A program made the position numbers and the translations under genes. This document shows positions 1 through 5,732 of a stretch of DNA of 6,263 nucleotides, piece by piece. The notes beneath the pieces are model-generated. The model did no database searches. It saw only the letters and a list, made by a program, of their open reading frames with translations, and was not told the origin of the DNA. Each line of letters opens with the position of its first letter. Position 1 is the first letter of the stretch. This stretch comes from Bacteroidota bacterium (GTDB lineage Bacteria; Bacteroidota; Bacteroidia; Bacteroidales; VadinHA17). The stretch lies in assembly GCA_006227095.1 (NCBI GenBank), contig SBFZ01000335.1, positions 1 through 6,263 of the forward strand. The letters are read 5' to 3'.

Positions 1-196
1 TGTCCCTGTACGGGGCCATCCAGGCATAAAAACTCCCGTCAGGAGAAAGAGAAAAGTTCGCCTTTTCCGGATTCCGGAAGAAATCCTCAACAGCATACTG
101 CCTGGCAGGCTCCACCTTTTTACCGCCGCAGCCACTGGCCAGGAGCAAAGCCGCAACAAGTGCAAGTGCACTGAAAAATAAACCTTTTGTTTTCAT
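1..196 (-). CDS. S9-family peptidase lipoprotein, N-terminal fragment (cut by window edge)
   Basis: The reading frame starts at the ATG on the minus strand (196-194) and stays open for 65 codons to the window edge; it is too short for a standard ORF list. The N-terminus is a lipoprotein signal: MKTK, then a hydrophobic stretch (about residues 5-20), then a lipobox ASGC with the acceptor Cys at residue 23, followed by GGKK. The protein is therefore probably exported and lipid-anchored. The mature start contains DFFRNPE (38-44) and FSLSPDGSFYAWMAP (48-62), which matches the opening of the beta-propeller in bacterial S9 peptidases (prolyl oligopeptidase / dipeptidyl aminopeptidase family). In that family the Ser-Asp-His triad lies in the C-terminal alpha/beta-hydrolase domain, which is outside this window, so activity cannot be judged. 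A Bacteroidota-type promoter lies about 85 nt upstream. Another TolB-like propeller protein is the main alternative. Confidence 0.75.
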   Translation of the reverse strand, partial: MKTKGLFFSALALVAALLLASGCGGKKVEPARQYAVEDFFRNPEKANFSLSPDGSFYAWMAPYRD

Positions 197-211
197 AACT
201 GATTATTTTTA

Positions 212-314
212 GATGAAATCACTACGCCAGTAATCCCATGAATGTCAAGGATGAAATTACCACCCCGTAATCCGGTGAATGTCAAAGTTACACCCAAAAT
301 AAGCCCATGTCAAA
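212..314. repeat. Imperfect tandem repeat, about 2.7 units of 28-38 bp
   Basis: Two units, 212-250 and 250-287, align over about 38 bp with one gap and few mismatches. Both begin GATGAAAT, share GTAATCC in the middle and end TGAATGTCAA. A third, shorter and more decayed copy follows (about 287-314), keeping TTACACCC, TAA, CCC and ATGTCAA. The heptamer ATGTCAA recurs at 242-248, 279-285 and 307-313. On the minus strand it reads TTGACAT, which contains a -35/-33-like TTGACA. The repeat fills much of the leader and promoter of the S9 lipoprotein gene. It could be a multi-site operator, a promoter duplication, or a decayed end of a mobile element; the sequence does not decide between these. Confidence 0.65.
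283..313 (-). promoter_or_regulatory. Predicted Bacteroidota-type promoter for the S9 lipoprotein gene
   Basis: On the minus strand, TTG (313-311, within TTTG) is followed after 20 nt by TAACTTTG (290-283). This is a full match to the Bacteroidota -33/-7 consensus (TTG, about 19-21 nt, TAnnTTTG). Transcription would start near 280, giving a leader of about 85 nt that runs through the tandem repeat. Both elements lie within copies of the repeated heptamer. The prediction rests on consensus only. Confidence 0.5.
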
Positions 315-380
315 TTATTCTGCAGGCGGGAGAACCGGCAACATTGCGGGCAGGGCAAAGAAAAATGTGATTATGGCACC

Positions 381-1124
381 TTATGAAAGCCGTTTCCTGA
401 TGTTTGACCAGGTATCGGTTATCAGGAAACTTTCATCCATATATTCAACCATCTTTTCAAACCTCGCCATTGGCACTGCAAAGGAGATCTCATTGCCGGT
501 CAGACACTTGCGGGCCGAGGGGTCAAACATCCCTATCACCGCCCTTTGTCTTTGCGTAATTGTCTCAAGATAAGGATGATGGATTATACTACTGCACCCC
601 GAGCCGAAAGGAGTGAATGTACCGTTCGGCTCCGACTGGTCGAAATTCGCCAGTGTAAAAAGACCAGCAAGAACATCGGGCGTGGCAAAGAAGACAACCA
701 CATCGGGTTCGTCGGTTTCTTCCAGCTTGTCCCATCTCTTGAAAACGAGGTTCATTCCGTCAATCGAAAGCTTTTTCTGTGATTTCATGAATTCCCTGAC
801 GAGCTCAGGCGTTTGGAGGTAACGTTCGCCTTCCATTTTTTCGTTGCCGCAGGAAAGGAAATATTCAAAACCGGGACGCATCGTATCGGTATACCCCAGA
901 TATCGCTTCCCGCCGCCACACTTGATCCTTTCAGCGTTGTACATCAGCGACTTCCCCTTCCTCACCTTTGCGAGCTCACATATGATGCAGCTCCAGCCCT
1001 TCGGTTTATCCGCCCATTCAGCGGCAGTGTCGGAGAGGGTGTAATAGAAAGTTATGGGCAGTTCGGCCTTACCGAAATATTTCTTCCAACGTTCAATGAA
1101 TTTGTCTCTGAGTTCAATATCCAT
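381..1124 (-). CDS. DUF169 family protein (COG2043), function unknown
   Basis: This 247-residue protein matches the DUF169 pattern along its whole length: FIERWKKYFGKAELPITFYY near the start (9-28), CIICELAKVRKGK (46-58), CGGGKRYLGY (69-78), EGERYLQTPELV (98-109), VVVFFATPDVLAGLFTLANFD (142-162), FGSGCSSI (173-180) and AVIGMFDPSARK (195-206). I know no established reaction for the family. Several cysteines fall in the apparently conserved blocks (C46, C49, C69, C177), which could mean metal or redox chemistry, but that is inference. No signal peptide or membrane segment is seen, so it is probably cytoplasmic. The frame is open back to 1739, but that extension runs antisense through glsA; the ATG at 1124 puts the family N-terminus at the right place. 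No Shine-Dalgarno sequence precedes it. A weak -7-like TATCTTTA (1152-1145) lies upstream without a good -33 partner. It is divergent from glsA and appears monocistronic. Confidence 0.85.
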   Translation of the reverse strand: MDIELRDKFIERWKKYFGKAELPITFYYTLSDTAAEWADKPKGWSCIICELAKVRKGKSLMYNAERIKCGGGKRYLGYTDTMRPGFEYFLSCGNEKMEGERYLQTPELVREFMKSQKKLSIDGMNLVFKRWDKLEETDEPDVVVFFATPDVLAGLFTLANFDQSEPNGTFTPFGSGCSSIIHHPYLETITQRQRAVIGMFDPSARKCLTGNEISFAVPMARFEKMVEYMDESFLITDTWSNIRKRLS

Positions 1125-1213
1125 GATTATACTGTTTGTGAGGGTAAAGATAACATCCTGAAAACTCAAAATGTTGTAATGATGACTGCTGATTGCCTTC
1201 CCGAAACTCCATG

Positions 1214-1246
1214 CCGGGGATTCAGCTCCCAGTGTCGGAACCCCGG
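1214..1246. repeat. GC-rich inverted repeat in the divergent intergenic region
   Basis: CCGGGG (1214-1219) is the perfect reverse complement of CCCCGG (1241-1246). Inside it, after one A-A mismatch, TTC (1221-1223) can pair with GGA (1237-1239), one pair being G-U. The result is an interrupted stem of about 9 pairs with a 13-nt loop. It lies in the 180-bp gap between the DUF169 gene and glsA, just upstream of the glsA promoter. It could be an operator or an RNA hairpin; no T-tract is present on either side, so a terminator is unlikely. Confidence 0.4.
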
Positions 1247-1255
1247 ACTGCCGGA

Positions 1256-1285
1256 TTGAAATTTCCATGCCACATGTTATCTTTG
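1256..1285 (+). promoter_or_regulatory. Predicted Bacteroidota-type promoter for glsA-glsB
   Basis: TTG (1256-1258) is followed after 19 nt by TATCTTTG (1278-1285), a full match to the Bacteroidota TAnnTTTG -7 element at the expected spacing. Transcription would begin around 1288, leaving a leader of only about 17 nt before the glsA ATG. That leader is A-rich with no Shine-Dalgarno sequence, as is common in this phylum. Confidence 0.55.
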
Positions 1286-1304
1286 GACAAGTATAAAATG
1301 AAAA

Positions 1305-2144
1305 ATGGAACAATCCTCTCAGCCACTGCAGGTAGACGTTGAGAAAATCCTGGCGGATAAGAACCCGAAGATCCGCAGGCTGCTCCCCGGCTTCGTGATC
1401 CGCTATCTCAAACGAATTGTACACCAGGATGATATCAATGAGATCCTGCGCAACTTTGCCCATCTTCGCGGTGCAGAATTCAATGATGCCGCCCTTGGAT
1501 TCATGGGCATCAGGTACCGGGCCTTCGGTGTTGAAAACCTTCCCAGGGGAGGCCGGAACATCTTCGTTTCCAATCACCCCCTCGGCGGCCTCGACGGAAT
1601 GGTCTTCATGAGCGAACTCACCAAACATTTCCCGGCCATAAAATTCCCGGTAAACGATATCCTTCTTTACATCGAGAATTACGGCGATATTTTCCTTCCG
1701 GTAAACAAGGTGGGCTCTTTCGGCCGTGAGGCCGCGCAACTGATGGAAAAAGCATACGCCTCAGACTACCAACTCCTTAACTTCCCCGCAGGGATATGTT
1801 CCAGGAAAATCAACGGGGTGATAACTGATCTCCCGTGGCAGAAAAGCTTCATCGTAAAGGCAGTGCAGCATCAACGCGATATCGTGCCGTGTTACTTCGC
1901 AGGGCGAAACAGCTCATTCTTTTATAACCTCGCCAACTTCAGAACAGCTATAAGGCTGAAAATGAACCTCGAAATGCTTTACCTGGTCGACGAAATGTTC
2001 CGTCAGAAAGGCAAAAATATTGATGTTTACTTCGGGGAGCCGATACCGTGGCAGACCTTTGACCGGTCGAAGAAGCCGCAGGAATGGGCAGAGATGGTGC
2101 GTGAGAAAACTTATAATTTGCCTGAAAGATTTAAAGCCGGTTGA
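1305..2144 (+). CDS. glsA: GlsA-like O-acyltransferase of glycine-lipid synthesis (PlsC/LPLAT superfamily)
   Basis: This 279-residue protein belongs to the lysophospholipid acyltransferase superfamily. FVSNHPLGGLDG (87-98) is block I with its catalytic His91. LNFPAGICSRK (158-168) corresponds to the block III FPEGTRSR motif, with Ala in place of the usual Glu. VPCYFAGRNSSFFYNLA (194-210) and IDVYFGEPIP (239-248) are the distal blocks. His91 and Asp97 are separated by five residues (HX5D) rather than the textbook four. In Bacteroides thetaiotaomicron, GlsA adds a second acyl chain to the 3-hydroxyl of N-(3-hydroxyacyl)glycine to make the mature glycine lipid, and its gene neighbours glsB. Here a GlsB-like gene follows after 52 nt, which is the main reason for choosing GlsA over a generic PlsC-type enzyme. 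It probably acts at the inner face of the cytoplasmic membrane. The ATG at 1305 is preceded by an A-rich stretch. A general 1-acylglycerol-3-phosphate acyltransferase remains possible. Confidence 0.8.
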   Translation: MEQSSQPLQVDVEKILADKNPKIRRLLPGFVIRYLKRIVHQDDINEILRNFAHLRGAEFNDAALGFMGIRYRAFGVENLPRGGRNIFVSNHPLGGLDGMVFMSELTKHFPAIKFPVNDILLYIENYGDIFLPVNKVGSFGREAAQLMEKAYASDYQLLNFPAGICSRKINGVITDLPWQKSFIVKAVQHQRDIVPCYFAGRNSSFFYNLANFRTAIRLKMNLEMLYLVDEMFRQKGKNIDVYFGEPIPWQTFDRSKKPQEWAEMVREKTYNLPERFKAG

Positions 2145-2186
2145 TGATATTTTCTTAATTTTAGTCCTCAATTATATCTCTCAGGT

Positions 2187-2191
2187 GGAGG
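2187..2191 (+). promoter_or_regulatory. Shine-Dalgarno sequence of glsB
   Basis: GGAGG lies 5 nt before the ATG at 2197 and 2 nt before the overlapping in-frame ATG at 2194. The spacing favours 2197. It is the clearest ribosome binding site in a window where most genes have none, and it rules out the longer open frame that reaches back to 2020 inside glsA. Confidence 0.65.
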
Positions 2192-2196
2192 AAATG

Positions 2197-3156
2197 ATGG
2201 GTAATGGCAAGGCGGAGCCTCTCGGCGAGGCTGTTCCGGTGGAAGATCTGGCAGCAGAACTTGCAAGGATCGGATATCTCAGGAAGACCAACAATGCCAA
2301 TAACGAGGTATACATCTTTGATCACCGAAGTTCTCCGTTACTTATGCACGAGATTGGCCGCATCCGCGAACTGACCTTCAGGCACGCGGGAGGCGGGACA
2401 GGTAAGTCTCTGGACCTCGATGAGTACGATCTCGATCCTGATCATCCTCAGAAACAGCTGATTATATGGGACCCTGACAACCGTGAGATAATTGGCGGTT
2501 ACCGGTTCATTTTCCCGGAACATAAGGAAAAGAACTTCTCAGTTGAGCGGTTTGCATCATCTTCTTACTTTACTTTTTCAAGGAAGTTCATTCGCAAATA
2601 CCTCCCCCACACGATGGAGCTGGGCCGCTCATTTGTCAGGCCGGAGTACCAGAGTGCCGCGATGGGCCGCAAGAGCCTCTTCTCCCTTGATAACCTCTGG
2701 GACGGACTGGGTGCTATCATCATAGATAACAGGCAGATAAGGTATCTGTTCGGGAAAGTGACAATGTATACGCATTACAACGTCCAGGCCCGCAACATGA
2801 TTCTGTACTTCATGCTGAAATATTTCCCTGACCCGGACAAGCTTGCCGTGCCTGATGACCCGATCTCCGTTGACATTCACAAGGAGGAGATGGACAGGAT
2901 CTTTTCGGCGAAGCATTTCAGGGATAACCTGAAAATCCTCGGACAGGAGGTGCGTAAACTGGGTGAGAATATCCCGCCGCTGATCAATGCCTACATGAAC
3001 CTGTCACCCACAATGAAGTGTTTTGGGACCTTTATCAACCACCACTTTGGCAATGTTGAGGAAACCGGCATAATGATCACTGTTCGTGATATTTACATTG
3101 AAAAGATAAACCGGCACCTGGCATCATACCGGGAGGATTTTGATATTTCGCAATAA
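2197..3156 (+). CDS. glsB: GlsB-like glycine N-acyltransferase (OlsB/hemolysin-type GNAT fold)
   Basis: This 319-residue protein has the hallmarks of the OlsB-like, so-called hemolysin family of acyl-ACP-dependent N-acyltransferases. They are IGRIRELTFRHAGGGTGKSLD-type N-terminal block (about 53-73), REIIGGYRF (96-104), ELGRSFVRPEYQ (141-152) and the C-terminal block PPLINAYMNLSP (260-271), continuing to about 285. In Bacteroides, GlsB transfers a 3-hydroxyacyl chain to the amino group of glycine, giving N-acyl-3-hydroxyacylglycine (commendamide-type lipid), the substrate of GlsA. The adjacent glsA supports this role over ornithine-lipid synthesis, but substrate choice cannot be read from the sequence. 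The start follows a GGAGG site; ATG 2194 would add one Met. The frame is open upstream to 2020 but that part overlaps glsA and looks non-native. No promoter is seen in the 52-nt gap, so co-transcription with glsA is likely. Confidence 0.83.
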   Translation: MGNGKAEPLGEAVPVEDLAAELARIGYLRKTNNANNEVYIFDHRSSPLLMHEIGRIRELTFRHAGGGTGKSLDLDEYDLDPDHPQKQLIIWDPDNREIIGGYRFIFPEHKEKNFSVERFASSSYFTFSRKFIRKYLPHTMELGRSFVRPEYQSAAMGRKSLFSLDNLWDGLGAIIIDNRQIRYLFGKVTMYTHYNVQARNMILYFMLKYFPDPDKLAVPDDPISVDIHKEEMDRIFSAKHFRDNLKILGQEVRKLGENIPPLINAYMNLSPTMKCFGTFINHHFGNVEETGIMITVRDIYIEKINRHLASYREDFDISQ

Positions 3157-3157
3157 T

Positions 3158-3306
3158 CAGGCAAGAGCCAGTAGGCAATAGGCAAGAGTGTTGTCAACGA
3201 CATTTTAGCATGTAGTCTAAAACTGGCTAACAGAAGCTATCACTACTGCCTATTGCCAAATGCCTACTGCCTGATCTAACTGCCAACTGGTACTGCCGAC
3301 TGCCTA
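3158..3306. repeat. Heptanucleotide repeat array in both orientations, forming a long imperfect inverted repeat
   Basis: The convergent gap between glsB and the PurF-like gene is built of 7-bp units of consensus YTGCCNA. On the plus strand, four contiguous heptads run 3246-3273, followed after a 6-nt spacer by more at 3280-3286, 3293-3299 and 3300-3306. On the minus strand, four contiguous units occupy 3158-3185, one degenerate. The two sets form arms 3157-3188 and 3243-3274, which pair at 25 of 32 positions around a 54-nt loop. The loop holds its own hairpin, TTTTAG (3203-3208) with CTAAAA (3217-3222). A further 7-bp match, AGCCAGT (3166-3172) with ACTGGCT (3222-3228), offers alternative folding. 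The array begins 1 nt after the glsB stop and ends 3 nt before the PurF-like stop. It may act as a bidirectional terminator, but no T-tract is present. Confidence 0.75.
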
Positions 3307-3309
3307 CTT

Positions 3310-5151
3310 CTAATACGCTCTTCCCCCCTTGCCTTCAATATAATTGATAAATGCCCTGTTGACCACCCTGTTCCCTCCCGGAGTGGGATAATTGCCGGTG
3401 AAGTACCAGTCGCCGGTATGACCCGGGCAGGCCTTGTGCAACCCTTCAACCGACTGGAATACTATCTCCAGGTCTGCCCTGATCTCAGGTGTTTTAAGCA
3501 TCACCGCAATCTGGTCCGATATCTCCTGGTCAGTGAACGGTGCATATATTTCCTGAACCAGGTTGACCATTTCTGCATCGGGCTTTTTCAGTTCCTCTTT
3601 CGCGCGCTCGTATACTTCGGATATAACCTTCTCACGGCCTGTGAGTTTCAGTAATTCGAGTGCTGCCCGGAAAGCAATGAAATCACCTAGTTTAGACATG
3701 TCAATGCCGTAACAATCGGGGTAGCGTATCTGGGGTGATGATGATACGATTACTATTTTAGCCGGCTCCAGGCGGTCAAGAATCCGTATTATGCTTTCCC
3801 TCAGGGTTGTCCCACGCACTATGGAGTCATCAATTACCACAAGGTTATCCCTGCCTCTCTTGATCACTCCGTAGGTAACGTCATAAACGTGGGCGACAAG
3901 GTCATCGCGACTGCGGTCTTCAGTGATGAAAGTCCTGAGCTTGATATCCTTGACAGCTATCTTCTCTATCCTGGGTCTCACATCCATGATCCGCTCGAAA
4001 TCAGCCACGGTTATGGCGTCACCTTTCTTTAGCAATGCCTGCCGCTTCCGGTTGTTGAGCCAGTTGTCAATGCCCTCGATCAGGCCGTAGAAGGCGCTCT
4101 CTGCAGTATTGGGGATATATGAAAATACAGTGTTCCTGATATCATACTTTACAGCTCCGAGAACAGGATCAGTAAGTATTTCGCCGAGTTTTTTGCGCTC
4201 GCGGTAGATGTGCTTGTCAGTGCCCCGCGAGAAGTAGATCCTCTCAAAGGAGCATTTCGCGGGTTTGGCGGCAGGAAGAACCTCCTGAAGCGACCATTCG
4301 CCTGATGCCTTGATGATCATCGCTTTGCCAGGATCAAGCTCATTGACCTTATCGGTCCTGATATCAAACACAGTCTGGATGACCGGCCTTTCGGAGGCAA
4401 CAACGACCACTTCGTCATCGGCATACCAGAATGCGGGTCTTATCCCGGCGGGGTCGCGTAAAACGAAGGCATCGCCATGTCCCAGCATCCCGGCCATAAC
4501 ATATCCACCATCCCATCGCTTTGCGGCACTACGCAGAACACCTGCAACATCAAGCTCATTCTCGATAATGGGCGAGATTTCGCGCTTGCTGTAACCCTTC
4601 TCCTTGTAAAACTTATAGAGGCGTTCTACCTCATCATCAAGGAAATGGCCTACGTTCTCAAGTACCGTGATTGTGTCAGAAAAGTCGATGGGATTCTGGC
4701 CTATTTCAAGCAGGTGGTTGAAGATCTCCTCGATGTTTGTAAGGTTGAAGTTGCCTGCCATCACAAGGCTCCGTGAGCGCCAGTTGTTCTCGCGGGAGAC
4801 GGGGTGGACGAAATCGATGTTGTAGTTGCCGTAGGTGCCGTACCGCAGATGACCGAGCCAGACATCGCAGGGATTCTCCTTTATCTCAGGGTAGATCCGT
4901 CCGAATATTTCCTTTATCGCATTTGCCGAGTTGGAGCGTTGACGGTGGATATAACGTGTTCCAGGTTTCGCGCCGATGCGTATCCCCGCAAGACCAGCGC
5001 CATCCTGGCCCCTGTTGTGCTGCTTCTCCATCATGAGATACATCTTCCGAAGACTGTAGTCCCATGATCCGTATTTATCAATGTAGTATTCCGCGGGGCG
5101 CAGCAGTCTCATCAGTGCTATCCCGCATTCGTGCTTTATGCTCTCGCTCAT
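3310..5151 (-). CDS. purF: PurF-like amidophosphoribosyltransferase, long Bacteroidota form
   Basis: By homology this 613-residue protein makes 5-phosphoribosylamine from PRPP and glutamine, the first step of purine synthesis, in the cytoplasm. The N-terminal class II glutaminase starts at HECGIA; Cys9 would become the nucleophile after removal of eight residues, as in other PurF proteins with a propeptide. It continues with QHNRGQDGAG (44-53), GHLRYGTYG (100-108), AGNFNLTN (132-139) and RDPAGIRP (232-239). The phosphoribosyltransferase half has FERIYFSRG (302-310), LRTFITEDRSR (405-415), the PRPP loop VVIDDSIVRGTT (438-449) and CYGIDM (480-485). Typical PurF is about 470-510 residues. The extra length lies partly in an insertion around 357-404 and in a C-terminal extension ending with GDWYFTGNYPTPGGNRVVNR (580-599). 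Several glutaminase motifs deviate from standard PurF. The ATG lies one base after the stop of the SPOR gene, so translational coupling is likely. If the genome also holds a standard purF, this is a paralogue and the symbol should be dropped. Confidence 0.8.
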   Translation of the reverse strand: MSESIKHECGIALMRLLRPAEYYIDKYGSWDYSLRKMYLMMEKQHNRGQDGAGLAGIRIGAKPGTRYIHRQRSNSANAIKEIFGRIYPEIKENPCDVWLGHLRYGTYGNYNIDFVHPVSRENNWRSRSLVMAGNFNLTNIEEIFNHLLEIGQNPIDFSDTITVLENVGHFLDDEVERLYKFYKEKGYSKREISPIIENELDVAGVLRSAAKRWDGGYVMAGMLGHGDAFVLRDPAGIRPAFWYADDEVVVVASERPVIQTVFDIRTDKVNELDPGKAMIIKASGEWSLQEVLPAAKPAKCSFERIYFSRGTDKHIYRERKKLGEILTDPVLGAVKYDIRNTVFSYIPNTAESAFYGLIEGIDNWLNNRKRQALLKKGDAITVADFERIMDVRPRIEKIAVKDIKLRTFITEDRSRDDLVAHVYDVTYGVIKRGRDNLVVIDDSIVRGTTLRESIIRILDRLEPAKIVIVSSSPQIRYPDCYGIDMSKLGDFIAFRAALELLKLTGREKVISEVYERAKEELKKPDAEMVNLVQEIYAPFTDQEISDQIAVMLKTPEIRADLEIVFQSVEGLHKACPGHTGDWYFTGNYPTPGGNRVVNRAFINYIEGKGGRAY

Positions 5152-5152
5152 T

Positions 5153-5614
5153 TTACTTAACCGGATTTTTAAATGCGATAACGTCCCTGATCAGGTATGC
5201 ATCCGGGTACTTACCCACTATGTCGAAGAAGACCTTTGCGGCTTCCTCGCGTGTTCTGAAATCACCCACCTTCACCTTGAACCAGTTGGGGCGGTCGAAG
5301 GTGCGGTATGTCGGGATGTCAGGATACTCTTCCATGAAGCGTGCGCGGACCTTGTTGGAGTCTTCGTTGGCTGTGCGGTGTCCGCCGCGGTATATCTGTA
5401 TGCGCCATCCGTCTACGCCGTCTTTGGAGGCGTTCATCAGGATGTGCCTGCTGACGAGGGTGTCAATTGCCGGATCCTGGATGATGTTGAGTCTCTCAGC
5501 CATATATCGAGGGCGACCATCGTTCATCAGCTCCTCAACGCCAAGGTTTTTCTGGGCTGTCAGGGACAGGGGCAGGATTATTAAAAGGGCCGTGGTGAGC
5601 AACAGTAATCTCAT
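5153..5614 (-). CDS. Secreted SPOR-domain protein
   Basis: This 153-residue protein begins with a Sec signal peptide (MRLLLLTTALLIILPLSLTA, residues 1-20, likely cleaved before QK). A C-terminal SPOR-like domain spans about 68-147: GWRIQIYRGG at its first strand, NKVRARFMEEYPDIPTY in the middle, WFKVKVGDFRTREEA (111-125) and PDAYLIRD at the end. SPOR domains bind peptidoglycan, particularly strands lacking stem peptides at division sites, so a periplasmic, wall-associated role is expected. No enzymatic domain is present. The frame can be opened from a TTG at 5629, but the ATG at 5614 begins a proper signal peptide and is preferred. The stop codon lies one base from the start of the PurF-like gene, and yebC ends 118 bp upstream in the same direction. 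The partner of this protein is unknown. Confidence 0.85.
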   Translation of the reverse strand: MRLLLLTTALLIILPLSLTAQKNLGVEELMNDGRPRYMAERLNIIQDPAIDTLVSRHILMNASKDGVDGWRIQIYRGGHRTANEDSNKVRARFMEEYPDIPTYRTFDRPNWFKVKVGDFRTREEAAKVFFDIVGKYPDAYLIRDVIAFKNPVK

Positions 5615-5618
5615 GCTG

Positions 5619-5626
5619 CAAATATA
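5619..5626 (-). promoter_or_regulatory. Possible -7 element directly in front of the SPOR gene
   Basis: TATATTTG on the minus strand (5626-5619) fits TAnnTTTG exactly but ends only 4 nt before the ATG at 5614. No TTG occurs at the right distance upstream. If functional it would produce a nearly leaderless mRNA. A chance match in AT-rich sequence is equally plausible, in which case the SPOR gene depends on read-through from yebC. Confidence 0.2.
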
Positions 5627-5686
5627 CAACTGTTTTTCAGAGAAGCTTTATGCAATAATTGTTCCAGATCCGGAAGAGGATGAATG

Positions 5687-5722
5687 CCTCCATTCCATTA
5701 CCTCGGCCAGCTCATCCGTTAT
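5687..5722 (-). repeat. Diverged second copy of the yebC 3' end
   Basis: Read on the minus strand, this segment downstream of the yebC stop codon repeats the last codons of yebC (5768-5733). Over the first 28 nt, 23 positions match. The peptide would be ITDELAEVM against MTDELAEAM in the gene. Four of the five differences are at third codon positions. It has no start of its own and lies in a different frame from yebC, so it is a gene-end remnant rather than a gene. The open frame continues to a TAA near 5648. Confidence 0.6.
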
Positions 5723-5732
5723 ATGTGATCGG

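Noticed and set aside
333..348. Possible terminator hairpin (CCGGCAA with TTGCGGG) downstream of the DUF169 gene
   Set aside because: The loop would be only two bases, there is an internal mismatch, and no T-tract follows.
813..1259. Plus-strand open frame of 148 residues
   Set aside because: It is antisense to the DUF169 gene and resembles no family.
1125..1739. N-terminal extension of the DUF169 frame back to an ATG at 1739 (452 residues in total)
   Set aside because: The added part runs antisense through glsA and shows no DUF169 pattern; the family N-terminus begins at the ATG at 1124.
2020..2196. Upstream extension of glsB inside glsA
   Set aside because: The added residues are an Arg-rich out-of-frame reading of glsA, and a GGAGG site marks the start at 2197.
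3158..3306. CRISPR-like array
   Set aside because: The units are contiguous 7-bp heptads in both orientations with no unique spacers, and no cas gene is present.
5683..5700. Short hairpin GAATG / CATTC between yebC and the SPOR gene as a terminator
   Set aside because: The stem has only five pairs, does not extend outward and lacks a T-tract; it also lies inside the duplicated yebC tail.
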